The translations under genes and the position numbers were made by a program. From positions 1 to 64,000 of the forward strand of contig JAEWRL010000251.1 of NCBI GenBank assembly GCA_023398955.1: a stretch of DNA of 64,000 bases. Direction: 5' to 3'. The stretch is from Pseudomonadota bacterium (GTDB lineage: Bacteria > Myxococcota_A > Polyangia > Polyangiales > Polyangiaceae). Of this stretch, positions 52,511 to 61,181 are shown piece after piece. The number at the start of each line of letters is the position of its first letter. Position 1 is the stretch's first letter. The notes below the pieces were generated by a model, which had not been told where the DNA came from, ran no database searches, and saw only the letters and a list, made by a program, of their open reading frames with translations.

Positions 52511-53254
52511 CTAACGAACGTGAAGGACACGGTCCCCTCTAGCACGAGGCGACATGTTAGGCGCGGGACTCCGCGGCGTGTGCTGTCTGTTGAGGTAGCC
52601 AATGGCCTCCAGGGGGAGGGAGGGCTCTTCGAGGCCAGGTATGCTGGGGGAGGTTGGAGGTAAGGCTTCCGGGTCTCGGTGCCTTTGAACCACCTGTCCC
52701 GTGACCCTGAACCTCCACTCAGAGGGCGTGTCTGCCGCCTCCGCGAAGAGGAAGCAGAGCGCCCCGAGCCCTGCGCTGAGGAGTCCGCCGCGGACGAAGG
52801 CGGTTCCAGGTGGCGCGTCATCGAGGGTGAGGCCCGTCACGACGAAACCCGCTCCCGTCACCCCAAGCACCCATCCCGAAGACTTCCAGATGGCCGCGCT
52901 CGAGTGCGAACCAGGATCGTGCTCGTGGCCGACGATACGCACGTTCGTGACGGCATCGCCGTGGTGCTTCGTCATGAGCTCCGTGAGCTCGGGATCGAGG
53001 GTCATCGAGGCTGAGGTCGCCTCATGGCGCGGCGCGGAGTAGACACGCTCGAACTCGAAGGTGTCGACCATCTCGTACTGCTCTTCGTCGACGATCCGAC
53101 CCGCGCGGTCGACGTACCGGGACGAAGCAGAGACGGGGTATCCACGTTCATGAGGCTCGAGGGTGACGGTCAGCCGCGTCGTGTAGCAACCGGCCGAGCC
53201 GAGGGCGAGGGCCATCAGGAGCGTTCGCACGGCCGAAACGGAACCGCGCACCAT
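52511..53254 (-). CDS. Putative lipoprotein with two membrane-like helices
   Basis: A 247-residue protein with a signal peptide ending in the lipobox GSAGC (Cys at about 23). A soluble beta-rich part follows (YTTRLTVTLEPHERGYPVSASSRYVDRAGRIV). A later hydrophobic pair (SGWVLGVTGAGFVVTGLTL and GGLLSAGLGALCFLFAEA) suggests membrane insertion. The C terminus is Pro-rich. No family is recognised. The ATG at 53254 gives the cleanest signal peptide out of a run of GTG/ATG codons. Confidence 0.65.
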   Translation of the reverse strand: MVRGSVSAVRTLLMALALGSAGCYTTRLTVTLEPHERGYPVSASSRYVDRAGRIVDEEQYEMVDTFEFERVYSAPRHEATSASMTLDPELTELMTKHHGDAVTNVRIVGHEHDPGSHSSAAIWKSSGWVLGVTGAGFVVTGLTLDDAPPGTAFVRGGLLSAGLGALCFLFAEAADTPSEWRFRVTGQVVQRHRDPEALPPTSPSIPGLEEPSLPLEAIGYLNRQHTPRSPAPNMSPRARGDRVLHVR

Positions 53255-53477
53255 CACCACACAGTCGGATTTCACCAGGGTTGCCACACTATCTCGCCGG
53301 GAGGTCCAGGTCTGCATCGGCGAGGCCTGACGCCAGGCTAAGTCCGGGCTTCGGGGGACGTCAAGCGGTCTAGGAGCACCAGCTTCGAAGCGACTGTGGT
53401 GGGTTCCCGCGTGGAACGCCGGGCCCTTCTTTGGCGTGCCGCAGCGGCCGTTGCCTCGAACTTGAGGGTGGAGAACA

Positions 53478-54194
53478 ATGGACGCCATGAAGCCGTGCCT
53501 CATTCTGGTCACCGGAGACCCCACTCCGAGCGCCCAGCGACAGCGCGGCAGTTTCGCCGACATGATACGGGCCGCAGCTGGCGAGTCGGGACGTGTGCGC
53601 TGGGAAGAGCTGGATCTCAGGGTCTTGCGAGACGTTCCCTCCCCCCTGGAGCACAGCGCGGTGATCGTCACGGGATCGCCGTCGATGGTGACCGACGAGG
53701 AGCCATGGATGACCCTTGGAATGGCGTACCTGTGCGAGCTCGTCGCTGCGGGCGTTCCCGTCCTGGGGATCTGCTTTGGGCATCAGCTGCTCGCCAAGGC
53801 CATGGGCGGGCACGTGGCTCTCAATCCCAAGGGACGGGAGATCGGCAGCGTCGCGGTCGAGGTAACGGCCGAGAACCCACTCATCGTTGGCAAGCCACCG
53901 CTGTCGGTGAACATGACTCACCTGCAGGCTGTCGTGGGGCTGCCCGCGGGTGCACGAGTGATCGCGCGCACGAGCAGAGACCCCCATGCCGCCGTGCAGT
54001 TTGGAGGGGCGGCGTGGGGCGTCCAGTTTCATCCGGAAATGGACGCTGAGATCCTGCGGTGTTACATCCGGGAACGCCGGGAGGCGCTGTGGCAAGAGGG
54101 GCTCGACCCGGTCGCCCTCGAGCGCGGGCTGCAGGATGCGCTGGCAGGCCGCGCCGTCATCTGCCGCTTCCTCCTGCACCACGGGTTGGGCTAG
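53478..54194 (+). CDS. Class I glutamine amidotransferase-like protein
   Basis: A 238-residue stand-alone GATase1 domain. The triad is present: Cys in GICFGHQLLA (about 95), and His with Glu in GVQFHPEMD (about 180). The oxyanion-type segment VIVTGSPSMVTDEEPWM is also visible. Such proteins resemble the amidotransferase half of GMP synthase and often act on small molecules or peptides (gamma-glutamyl hydrolase activity). GGTGGAG precedes the ATG. No synthase partner gene is adjacent. Confidence 0.88.
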   Translation: MDAMKPCLILVTGDPTPSAQRQRGSFADMIRAAAGESGRVRWEELDLRVLRDVPSPLEHSAVIVTGSPSMVTDEEPWMTLGMAYLCELVAAGVPVLGICFGHQLLAKAMGGHVALNPKGREIGSVAVEVTAENPLIVGKPPLSVNMTHLQAVVGLPAGARVIARTSRDPHAAVQFGGAAWGVQFHPEMDAEILRCYIRERREALWQEGLDPVALERGLQDALAGRAVICRFLLHHGLG

Positions 54195-54239
54195 TCGGCG
54201 GCCAGGGAAGCTGGTAAGTGGGGCGTACTGCCGGGTGCT

Positions 54240-55802
54240 CTAGGCCAGGCTGCCCTGCCGCACGACCCGTCCTTCGGCGAGCTCCAAGGCGCGGTCGATG
54301 CGGGGGGGGAGCTCGGCCTGCTCGTGGGAGACGTAGATCATGGCCGCTCCGAGGCGCTCGATTGCTCGATCGAGGGCGGCGAGGAAGGCTCGGCGAGCGG
54401 CCTCATCGAGGCCTTGGCAGGGTTCGTCGAGGAGCAGGAGGACGGGCTCGTTGACGCAGGCGCGCGCCAGGAGCACGAGGCGCCGCTCGAGGGGCCCGAG
54501 GCGCTGGAGTGGCGTCTCAGGGTCCTGCCCGTAGCCGATCCTGGCGAGCCATGCCCGAGCGTGGAGGCAAGCGTCGACCGACGCGCTTGCATGCAGCCCC
54601 AAGGTACCGAAGAAGCCGCTCAGAGCGGCTTCGATGGCCGGCACGGCGCCTGGGTAATGCGCGTCAAGCTCCGGGGACACCCAGCCCACCCGGCGCTTCA
54701 ACTCCCAGATGCTGGTTCCCGGCGCGAGACGTCGTCCAGCGACGACGACGTGATTACGGTGCGCCTGAGGGTTGTCTCCCATCATCAGGCTGAGAAGGGT
54801 GCTCTTGCCCGAACCATTAGGTCCGAGCAGCGCCCACTGCTCTCCACTGCGGATGGTCCAGCTGACGTTCTGGAGGATCGTCGTGCCGACTTGATGGACA
54901 CTCGCGTCGCGGAGTTCCAGGACCGTGTCTCGGGGCGCGCCTGGCGCCGATGGCTCCTCGGACGAGTTGGTACTTCGCGGGCGCCCAGCCTGGGGCTCGT
55001 TGGCGGGTGTCGCTTCTGCTGCCGAGAAACGTCGTGGGCCCATGTAGCTGACCTGCCGGTCACGGACCTCGAGTTCGTGACTGACGCAGGTTGGCAGATC
55101 GGCGTCCCGCGCGACGACGTAAAGCACGCCCGTCCCCTGCCGCGGTAAGCTCTCCAGCAGCTCCGCGACTCGAGCTCGGGTCGAGACGTCGAGGCCCGCA
55201 AACGGCTCATCGACGATGAGCAAGCCTGGATCGCACATCAACGCACGAGCCAGGAGGAGGCGGTGCAGCTCTCCGTTCGAGAGGGCATGGAGTGGTTTCT
55301 CTAGCAGCGGAGCCAGCGAGAAGCGCTGCACCTCCCGGTCCCGGGCCTGCTCGAAGCGGGCGATCTCGGCGCTGTCCAGGATGGCGTAGGCGCTGCGGCT
55401 CTCTACCTCCTGCTGAGACAGGTAGTCTCGGACGGTAGGAGAGCTCGCTGCCAACGAGCCGTGCCAGCGCAGCTGGTGAAAGGCGCGGCGGGCCGTGAGC
55501 CTTCGGTGATGATCCATTGAGGCGATGGCGATGGTTCCCGGGGGTAGCACGCCGAATGACGTATCCTCGCAGCCGCGTCTGCCCGCGAGGAAGGGATGGC
55601 GCAGCAGGCCGCAGGCTCGAGGGAGCTTACCCATGATGGCCGCCGCGAATAGGGTCTTGCCAGCGCCGCTCGCCCCGCGGATGGCCCAGACCTCGTCGCG
55701 CGGCAGCCGCCAGGTGGTCCCTTGGAAAACTTGTTCGCCAGGGATGCGAAGGGTGACCTCGTGCAGCTGCACGTAGTCGTCGGCGTGGGCGGTTTTTGTC
55801 AT
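54240..55802 (-). CDS. Twin-ATPase ABC protein (ModF/PhrA-like)
   Basis: A 520-residue protein with two ABC ATPase domains and no membrane segment, like ModF. Domain 1 has GASGAGKT, a signature LSNGELHRLLLARAL and IVDEPFAGLD, but VARD stands where the H-loop His is expected. Domain 2 has GPNGSGKS, LLLDEPCQGLD and VSHE (H-loop intact), but its signature is degraded to LGPLERR. So only the composite site using domain-2 Walker motifs with the domain-1 signature looks canonical. The ATG overlaps the cytochrome c gene stop (ATGA). It is the last gene of the apr-qmo-linked run. The role is unknown. Confidence 0.85.
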   Translation of the reverse strand: MTKTAHADDYVQLHEVTLRIPGEQVFQGTTWRLPRDEVWAIRGASGAGKTLFAAAIMGKLPRACGLLRHPFLAGRRGCEDTSFGVLPPGTIAIASMDHHRRLTARRAFHQLRWHGSLAASSPTVRDYLSQQEVESRSAYAILDSAEIARFEQARDREVQRFSLAPLLEKPLHALSNGELHRLLLARALMCDPGLLIVDEPFAGLDVSTRARVAELLESLPRQGTGVLYVVARDADLPTCVSHELEVRDRQVSYMGPRRFSAAEATPANEPQAGRPRSTNSSEEPSAPGAPRDTVLELRDASVHQVGTTILQNVSWTIRSGEQWALLGPNGSGKSTLLSLMMGDNPQAHRNHVVVAGRRLAPGTSIWELKRRVGWVSPELDAHYPGAVPAIEAALSGFFGTLGLHASASVDACLHARAWLARIGYGQDPETPLQRLGPLERRLVLLARACVNEPVLLLLDEPCQGLDEAARRAFLAALDRAIERLGAAMIYVSHEQAELPPRIDRALELAEGRVVRQGSLA

Positions 55803-56230
55803 GGTTTCTGGCCAGAGCCTTGACCAGACAGGTGGCGCAAGTGCTTCACCAGCCCTTCGATCTCCGCATTGGAGAGGAAGCCCTCGTAACCAGGCATGGC
55901 CGCCGAGAGCCCACCCGCCCGGCCTCCCTTCGCGATGATCCGGAACAGCTGCTCGTCGGTGCGTTGGGATAAGTGTTCCGGCTTCGTCAGGTCTCGGGGG
56001 CGCGGTGACAGCGTGGCTGCGAGCTGACCGTTTCCGCGGCCAGTTGGGCCGTGGCAGCGCGCGCAGCGGCGCTGAAATACCTGCGCAGGGTCGACCTTGG
56101 CGGAGCCGGACCGTGATTCCCCCTGGGTTCCCTCTGGTCCCTGCTCCCTCGTGCACGCGGCCGCGAGCAACGCCAGTAGCACCACGACAGTGCCGAGGCG
56201 CCTGCTGCCGAATGCTTCTGATTGTTTCAT
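55799..56230 (-). CDS. Lipoprotein monohaem cytochrome c
   Basis: A 143-residue c-type cytochrome with a lipobox (LLAAAC, Cys at about 26) after a short signal, one CARCH haem site and a likely axial Met in SAAMPGYEGFLSN. It is similar in size and pattern to class I cytochromes that shuttle electrons between periplasmic complexes. It overlaps the ABC gene by 4 nt and lies 93 nt downstream of the DMT gene in the apr-qmo strand run, so it is a candidate electron acceptor for the QmoC-DsrJ protein. Confidence 0.88.
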   Translation of the reverse strand: MKQSEAFGSRRLGTVVVLLALLAAACTREQGPEGTQGESRSGSAKVDPAQVFQRRCARCHGPTGRGNGQLAATLSPRPRDLTKPEHLSQRTDEQLFRIIAKGGRAGGLSAAMPGYEGFLSNAEIEGLVKHLRHLSGQGSGQKP

Positions 56231-56323
56231 CGTTCGGAAGGAGCTCGAACCGGTACCCACGCGCGACAGCCTAGCATCCATCGGAGCGGTGGCCTGAAAC
56301 ACAGCGAATCGGCGGCGCCCGCT

Positions 56324-57289
56324 TTAGCCAGACGAGGATGGAAGCCCAGGACTCTGGGCTTTCCGCATGGCCCACGACTCTACGGCCACCGCGACCAAGA
56401 CCGTGCCAGCGCCGAGCCAGACCGTCAGGCTAGTGACCTCACTGAGAAGCCACCGGGCTAGGAGGATGCCCGCCACGACCTGCAGCGAGCCGATGATGCC
56501 CGTTGCGGCGACGGAAAGGTGCTTCAGGGTCCACATCATCAAGGTGTGGGAGAGCGCCGTGAATCCGATCCCTAGGATAGCGAGCAGCGCCACGTTGCGT
56601 GTAGTCAGGTCTTCGATGCCTACCCAGGCGAGAGAGGGAGCCGTCAGGACGGCAACCACGAGGGTCTGCTGCGCCATGAGTCGAATGGGATGTACCCCCG
56701 CGAGCTGTCTTCGTGAGAGGATGTTGCGGGCGGCGATGAAGGCAGCCGAAACCAGTCCAAGCAGGATGCCCCAGCCGTTGCCGTCGGATCCCGCCGCGGT
56801 GTCCGTGCGTCCGTGGACCATTGTGGCGACCCCCACCACGACGAGCCCAGCGAGCAGTACCTGCCGCAGGCAAGGGCGTGCTCCGAAGAACCAGGGCTCG
56901 GTCAGGCTCGCCATGATCGGGAAGGTGAAGACGCTGACCACCACGGGCCCCACCTCCGCCACGCGGTAAGCCCAGAAGAGTGCTCCCCAATGGCCTGCCA
57001 GGAGCACGCCCCCAAGGACGATCCCCCACGGGGTGGCCGGCGTTCTCGTGGGGGTAACAACAGGCACGCCGGGTCCTGCCTCCTCGCGTCTCGACGTAGG
57101 GTGCTTTGCCTCGATGGCCCACGCCAAGGCCCACAGCCCGATGCTCGCGATGGCGCAGCGGGCGCACACCATGGCCGCGGGGGGCCAGCTCACCCATTTG
57201 ACGAAGACCCCGATCATGCCCTGCCACACCGCGACGAACAGTGTGATGAGGACGAAGGGCAGCTTCGGTTCTCGGGTGATACAGGACAA
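56324..57289 (-). CDS. EamA/DMT-family transporter
   Basis: A 321-residue membrane protein with 10 helices in two EamA repeats (about 10-145 and 170-305). GHWGALFWAYRVAEVGPVVVSVFTFPIMASLTEPW and the FTALSHTLMMWTLKHLSVAATGIIGSLQVVAGILLARWLLSE segment are typical. The family exports varied metabolites. The start in frame is a TTG at 57289. It sits 46 nt after qmoC on the same strand. Whether it moves a sulfur compound is speculation. Confidence 0.85.
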   Translation of the reverse strand: MSCITREPKLPFVLITLFVAVWQGMIGVFVKWVSWPPAAMVCARCAIASIGLWALAWAIEAKHPTSRREEAGPGVPVVTPTRTPATPWGIVLGGVLLAGHWGALFWAYRVAEVGPVVVSVFTFPIMASLTEPWFFGARPCLRQVLLAGLVVVGVATMVHGRTDTAAGSDGNGWGILLGLVSAAFIAARNILSRRQLAGVHPIRLMAQQTLVVAVLTAPSLAWVGIEDLTTRNVALLAILGIGFTALSHTLMMWTLKHLSVAATGIIGSLQVVAGILLARWLLSEVTSLTVWLGAGTVLVAVAVESWAMRKAQSPGLPSSSG

Positions 57290-57335
57290 TGCGCGCGCTC
57301 TCTAGCACGAGCATGGCCCTCGGGCGCCGTCCGCC

Positions 57336-57701
57336 TCAGGGAAGGGAGGGCTCGGCCGCGTAGTGGTGGCACTCGAAGCAGTCGAGACGGACGCCAGCGC
57401 GCACGTGGCAACGGTCGCAGAAGCGGTCTCGGTCGCCATGGCATTGGGCGCAAGACTCGAGAGCCCCGCTCGTCTCGGACGCTCGCAGCGGGGGGCGGAG
57501 CCCCGAGCGGACCACACGATCCCGCTGCGCGAGGAGCCGGCTCGGATGGCTCGTCCGCATCAGGGATTCGGCTTGAACGCAGCGGGTGCCGGGCTTGGCG
57601 GGAGAGAGGAACGGTTCTTTCCTCTTCGCGAATGCGGAGCCGTAGACGCTCAGAATCGGCGGAACCAGCGCGAGGACGAGTGCTCCCAGCACAGCGCGCC
57701 G
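57336..57701 (-). other. DsrJ-like module (anchor helix plus triheme domain) at the end of qmoC
   Basis: This is the coding part for residues 441-561 of the qmoC product. One helix is followed by the DsrJ signature: a Cys (481) ahead of Met and His (LMRTSH), which in DsrJ supplies the unusual His/Cys haem ligation, then RDxVVRxG and three closely spaced CxxCH sites ending in DCFECHHY. The domain is in frame with no stop or frameshift between the two parts. Confidence 0.82.
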
Positions 57702-59021
57702 GTAAGTGATCTGCCCACGAAACCAGCCCGCGCCGCCGCTCGCGGGAGCATCGATCGTTAGCTTCGGGTGCTGCTCCCCTTGGCTACGCACGCCCCTCCT
57801 CTCGGTGAAGAGCAGCGCCAGCGCGCGGTAGGCGACGTGGGCGAGCTTGGAATAGGGGAGGAGCAGGAACAGGGTGAGGACAGTGATCAGATGGGCAACA
57901 TAGGCGGCTATCCGGAGTCGATCGGCGCGGAGGAGGTGGAGTAGCTCCGTCACCAGTCCGCTACCGACAGAAAGGAACAGGAGGCTCAGGAGCAGCCAAT
58001 CGGAGTAGGTGCCAGCCCTCGGCGAAGTCCCGGCGTTCGACCGGGCGCGTCTGAAGCGGTCGCGTGCCATCGCCACGCACCCAGCGGCGACGGCTAGACC
58101 CGCGAGATTGGCGAGTACCTTCCACGGCTGCAGCGGGCCCCAAGGGTAGACGAGCCCGTCGAGGAGCGGGTTCACTGGTGCGGTGATGACCCAAAGGTCG
58201 ACGGCGAAGAGGGCCAGCATCCCGTAGACGACGAGCGTGTGTGTGACACGTCGAGGTGCCGTGCTGCGGCACTCCGCGAACTCCTCATGCCAAACGAGGC
58301 GCCGCACCGTGCGCCTCGCCACCCGCGCCCAGGGAGCGCTGGGTGCAGTCGGCGGCGAGGGATGCGCAGCCTCGAGAGCTCGCCAGAATCGAAGGAGCCC
58401 AAGGGCGAGTGCCGAGAGTGCCCCTAGCGCCACCGCTCCAAACAGGGGAGCGAGCACGCTGCGTGGGAGCTCGGGCCAGAACGGCAAGGCAATGCGCTCG
58501 CCCGGGCCGAGGGGCGCAGCCCCGGTCGCCGTCGGTCCAGCGACGATGCCGCCGCCAAGCAGCAGCGCAGCGACCAGCACGAACCACGGCAGACCTTGGG
58601 GACGTGCTGCCAGGTGTCCAAAGACTCTCGGCACCGAGTGGTATGCGAGGCATTCGATTCGGAGCGCTGCCATGACGTCGCCAGGACGCGCTCCGCGCGG
58701 ACAACGCAGCGTACACTCGTGACACTCATGACAGAGCCAGAGATCGGCGTCCCCCACCAATCGCTGTCTCAGTCCCCACTGGGCCCAAAGCATCTCCTTC
58801 CTCGGAAAGGGATCGTCGCGTGGCGTCAGGGCGCACACCGTCGAGCAGGTCGCGCACTGCATGCATCTCCCGAGCGCTTCTCCGCCGCTCGAGAGCAGGC
58901 GCTGCCGCAGCCGATGATCCGGCGCAATGACGTTCGCCGTCCTTATGCCGACCCCTGAATGAGGCCGAGCTTCCGTGGAGTCCGGGTCGATGAAGGGGGG
59001 GGTAGTGCCTTCCGCGGACAT
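57336..59021 (-). CDS. qmoC: QmoC-like membrane Fe-S/cytochrome b subunit fused to a DsrJ-like triheme cytochrome c
   Basis: A 561-residue protein. Residues 53-63 (CMQCATCSTVC) and 97-107 (CHECHECTLRC) are the two HdrC-type [4Fe-4S] sites of QmoC, followed by CPRGARPGDVMAA. The HdrE/NarI-like cytochrome b part gives six helices (about 140-420). A seventh helix (about 443-462) leads to a C-terminal domain with three haem c sites: CAQCH (524), CDRCH (535), CFECH (548). Together with C481-V...LMRTSH and RDRVVRSG upstream, this matches DsrJ of DsrMKJOP. Normal QmoC ends after the cytochrome b part. Counting helices puts the N terminus in the cytoplasm and the haems in the periplasm. It follows qmoB by 3 nt. 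Confidence 0.88.
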   Translation of the reverse strand: MSAEGTTPPFIDPDSTEARPHSGVGIRTANVIAPDHRLRQRLLSSGGEALGRCMQCATCSTVCALTPRDDPFPRKEMLWAQWGLRQRLVGDADLWLCHECHECTLRCPRGARPGDVMAALRIECLAYHSVPRVFGHLAARPQGLPWFVLVAALLLGGGIVAGPTATGAAPLGPGERIALPFWPELPRSVLAPLFGAVALGALSALALGLLRFWRALEAAHPSPPTAPSAPWARVARRTVRRLVWHEEFAECRSTAPRRVTHTLVVYGMLALFAVDLWVITAPVNPLLDGLVYPWGPLQPWKVLANLAGLAVAAGCVAMARDRFRRARSNAGTSPRAGTYSDWLLLSLLFLSVGSGLVTELLHLLRADRLRIAAYVAHLITVLTLFLLLPYSKLAHVAYRALALLFTERRGVRSQGEQHPKLTIDAPASGGAGWFRGQITYRRAVLGALVLALVPPILSVYGSAFAKRKEPFLSPAKPGTRCVQAESLMRTSHPSRLLAQRDRVVRSGLRPPLRASETSGALESCAQCHGDRDRFCDRCHVRAGVRLDCFECHHYAAEPSLP

Positions 59022-59024
59022 CGA

Positions 59025-61181
59025 TCACAGATCCTTGAGAGGACTGAGCCCCATCTGGTCGATGGATCGCGCAAAGTCATCGATGACCCGCGTGACGTTC
59101 ACGTAGTCGCCAAGCGAGACGTACTCGATGCGGACGCGCTCCTCTTCGAGCGCCATCTGCTTGAGCTTCTGCTTCACATTGTCGCTCCGTGTCGCCATCA
59201 GATCGCTCCCGCGGAGAAAGTGACATTGCGTGTCGGGACCAGGCCGGCAACCGAGCAGGAGTACTCCATCGTAACCCCGCGCCAAAGCGTCCGCGATCCA
59301 CACGACGTTCACGGCTCCGAGACAACGTACGGGAATGACCCGTACGGCCTCGCTATGCGGGTGTCGGTGCAGTCCCGCCAGCTCAATCGCCGGGTAAGCA
59401 TCGTTCTCGCAGGCGAGCACTAGTATCCGCGGGCTCTCCGCGAACTCGTCGGGGATGGGTACGGACTTGATCATACTCGACACGACGTCGATGGAGTAGT
59501 CGGGGAAGGCGATGATGCGCTCCGGGCAAGCTCCCAAACAGATCCCGCAGCGCCTGCAACGGGCGGGGTTGAGCTTGGGGGTCGAGCGCTCGTCCTCGTC
59601 CAAGGTGCCGAAGGGGCACTCCTCGGTGCAGCGCTTGCATTGGGTGCAGCGCTCGAGGGCGAAGCTCGGGGGGGCCGCGTCTCCCCACCGCGGGTGCATC
59701 GCCTCTCCCTGAGCAGCGTGCTCGATCGCCTGTACGGCCTTGAGTGCCGCCCCTTCACCGTCAAGCTGGCTGCTGGGGATGTCCGCGGGGACCCTTGCTG
59801 CCCCCGCGACGTAGATCCCGGTGCGTCTCGTCTCGTAAGGAAAACAGATGAAGTGAGAGTCGGGAAACCCATATCGGTCCAGCGGAACCTCGGGCCCCTG
59901 GCGGTACACGAGGCCCAAGGTTGCGGTCCCATTGCTCGACGCGCGCGGCTGCATACCCGTAGCCAGGACGACGAGGTCCGCCTCGATGACGGTGTCAGCG
60001 CCGAGGAGCCCCCCGGCGATCCCAATCGAAAGCCCCCCTGCGTCTGATACTTCCACGCCAGTGACCTTTCCCTTGGTGAACAAGATCCCGGGGTCCTCTT
60101 GGACGTGCGCGTAGAAGTGTTCGAAGAGTCCCGGAGCGCGCACGTCTCGGGCCAGCACATAGACCTCGCACTCGGGATTGAGCTCACGTGCCCAGAGAGC
60201 CTGCTTGAGGGTCGTCCGACAGCACACCGTCGAACAGTGCGCGAGGTGCGACTCGTCCCGGGACCCTGCGCACTGGATGAAGGCAATGCGAACCGGACGT
60301 CGCCCATCCGAGCCGCAGCAGAGAGAATTGGTCGAGAGCATTCTCTCCAACTCGACGTTGGTCACGACGTCCGCCGAGCGCCCGTAGCCGAGGTGGCTGA
60401 GCCGCTCCGCTGGGTAGGGTCTCCAGCCCGTCGCTTGCACGATGGCGCCTACGACGTGACGCGAGGGACGGCCATCCTCGATGACCACGACCTCGAAGTG
60501 GCCTGGCTCGCCGCTGACGTGCTCGATGCTGGCGCCGACCCGCAGGGAGATCCGCGGCTCTGCCGTCACTGAGGCCAATAGGTCATCGAGTGGGCTCTCC
60601 TCGAGCTCATGGTAGGGCGGACGGGTCGGCATGAGGCGTGTCGAGGTGCGAAGCCATCCGCCCAGCCCGCCCTCTTTCTCGACTAGGAGCACGGCGTAGC
60701 CGAGGCGCGCAGCGGTCAGCGCTGCGGCGATGCCCGCGGGGCCACCGCCCACGACGAGCACGGTTCGCTCGGCGGCAAGGGGACGCGGCTCGTGCGCTTG
60801 AGTTTTCAAGGACTTCACTATCCCGAGGCGCAGGTAGTCTTCCGCGAGTGCCTGCCGGTCGGGGCAGACCGCCTGCTGCGACGCCGGGCGAACGTGGCTC
60901 CAGATCGCCAGTTCGCGGAGCGCGATCCGCTCGATCCTGCTGTTGGGCTCGCGTGGACCCAACGGCACGAAGCGCGCGGAGCACCCGCCCAGGACCAGGC
61001 GGGACGGCCCCGCTTCGAGGCTCTCCAGGATGGCGGCATTGCCCTGCACGCTGCACAGACGTGGCAGAGTTCGCACGGCGCCGACACCCTCGTGGTCCGC
61101 CGCCAGCTTCTCCAGCGCGGGAAGGTCCACGGATGAACCGATCTCGCAGCCTGCGCAAAGGAGCACGGAGACGTTAGCCAT
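59025..61181 (-). CDS. qmoB: QmoB-like flavin/iron-sulfur subunit with MvhD domain
   Basis: A 718-residue HdrA-like protein of the quinone-interacting membrane-bound oxidoreductase. An N-terminal domain (1-135, with LLCAGCEIG and GGCSARF) precedes the FAD site VLVVGGGPAGIAAAL (about 141). AFIQCAGSRDESHLAHCSTVCC is the HdrA/Qmo core. Two ferredoxin-type [4Fe-4S] sites follow (C512-C522, C542-C552), then an MvhD-like C-terminal domain (584-718) with VLACENDAYPA, PVRCLGAVNVVWI and LLLGCRPGPDTQCHFLRGS. Length and layout match QmoB. It overlaps qmoA by 8 nt. Confidence 0.92.
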   Translation of the reverse strand: MANVSVLLCAGCEIGSSVDLPALEKLAADHEGVGAVRTLPRLCSVQGNAAILESLEAGPSRLVLGGCSARFVPLGPREPNSRIERIALRELAIWSHVRPASQQAVCPDRQALAEDYLRLGIVKSLKTQAHEPRPLAAERTVLVVGGGPAGIAAALTAARLGYAVLLVEKEGGLGGWLRTSTRLMPTRPPYHELEESPLDDLLASVTAEPRISLRVGASIEHVSGEPGHFEVVVIEDGRPSRHVVGAIVQATGWRPYPAERLSHLGYGRSADVVTNVELERMLSTNSLCCGSDGRRPVRIAFIQCAGSRDESHLAHCSTVCCRTTLKQALWARELNPECEVYVLARDVRAPGLFEHFYAHVQEDPGILFTKGKVTGVEVSDAGGLSIGIAGGLLGADTVIEADLVVLATGMQPRASSNGTATLGLVYRQGPEVPLDRYGFPDSHFICFPYETRRTGIYVAGAARVPADIPSSQLDGEGAALKAVQAIEHAAQGEAMHPRWGDAAPPSFALERCTQCKRCTEECPFGTLDEDERSTPKLNPARCRRCGICLGACPERIIAFPDYSIDVVSSMIKSVPIPDEFAESPRILVLACENDAYPAIELAGLHRHPHSEAVRVIPVRCLGAVNVVWIADALARGYDGVLLLGCRPGPDTQCHFLRGSDLMATRSDNVKQKLKQMALEEERVRIEYVSLGDYVNVTRVIDDFARSIDQMGLSPLKDL

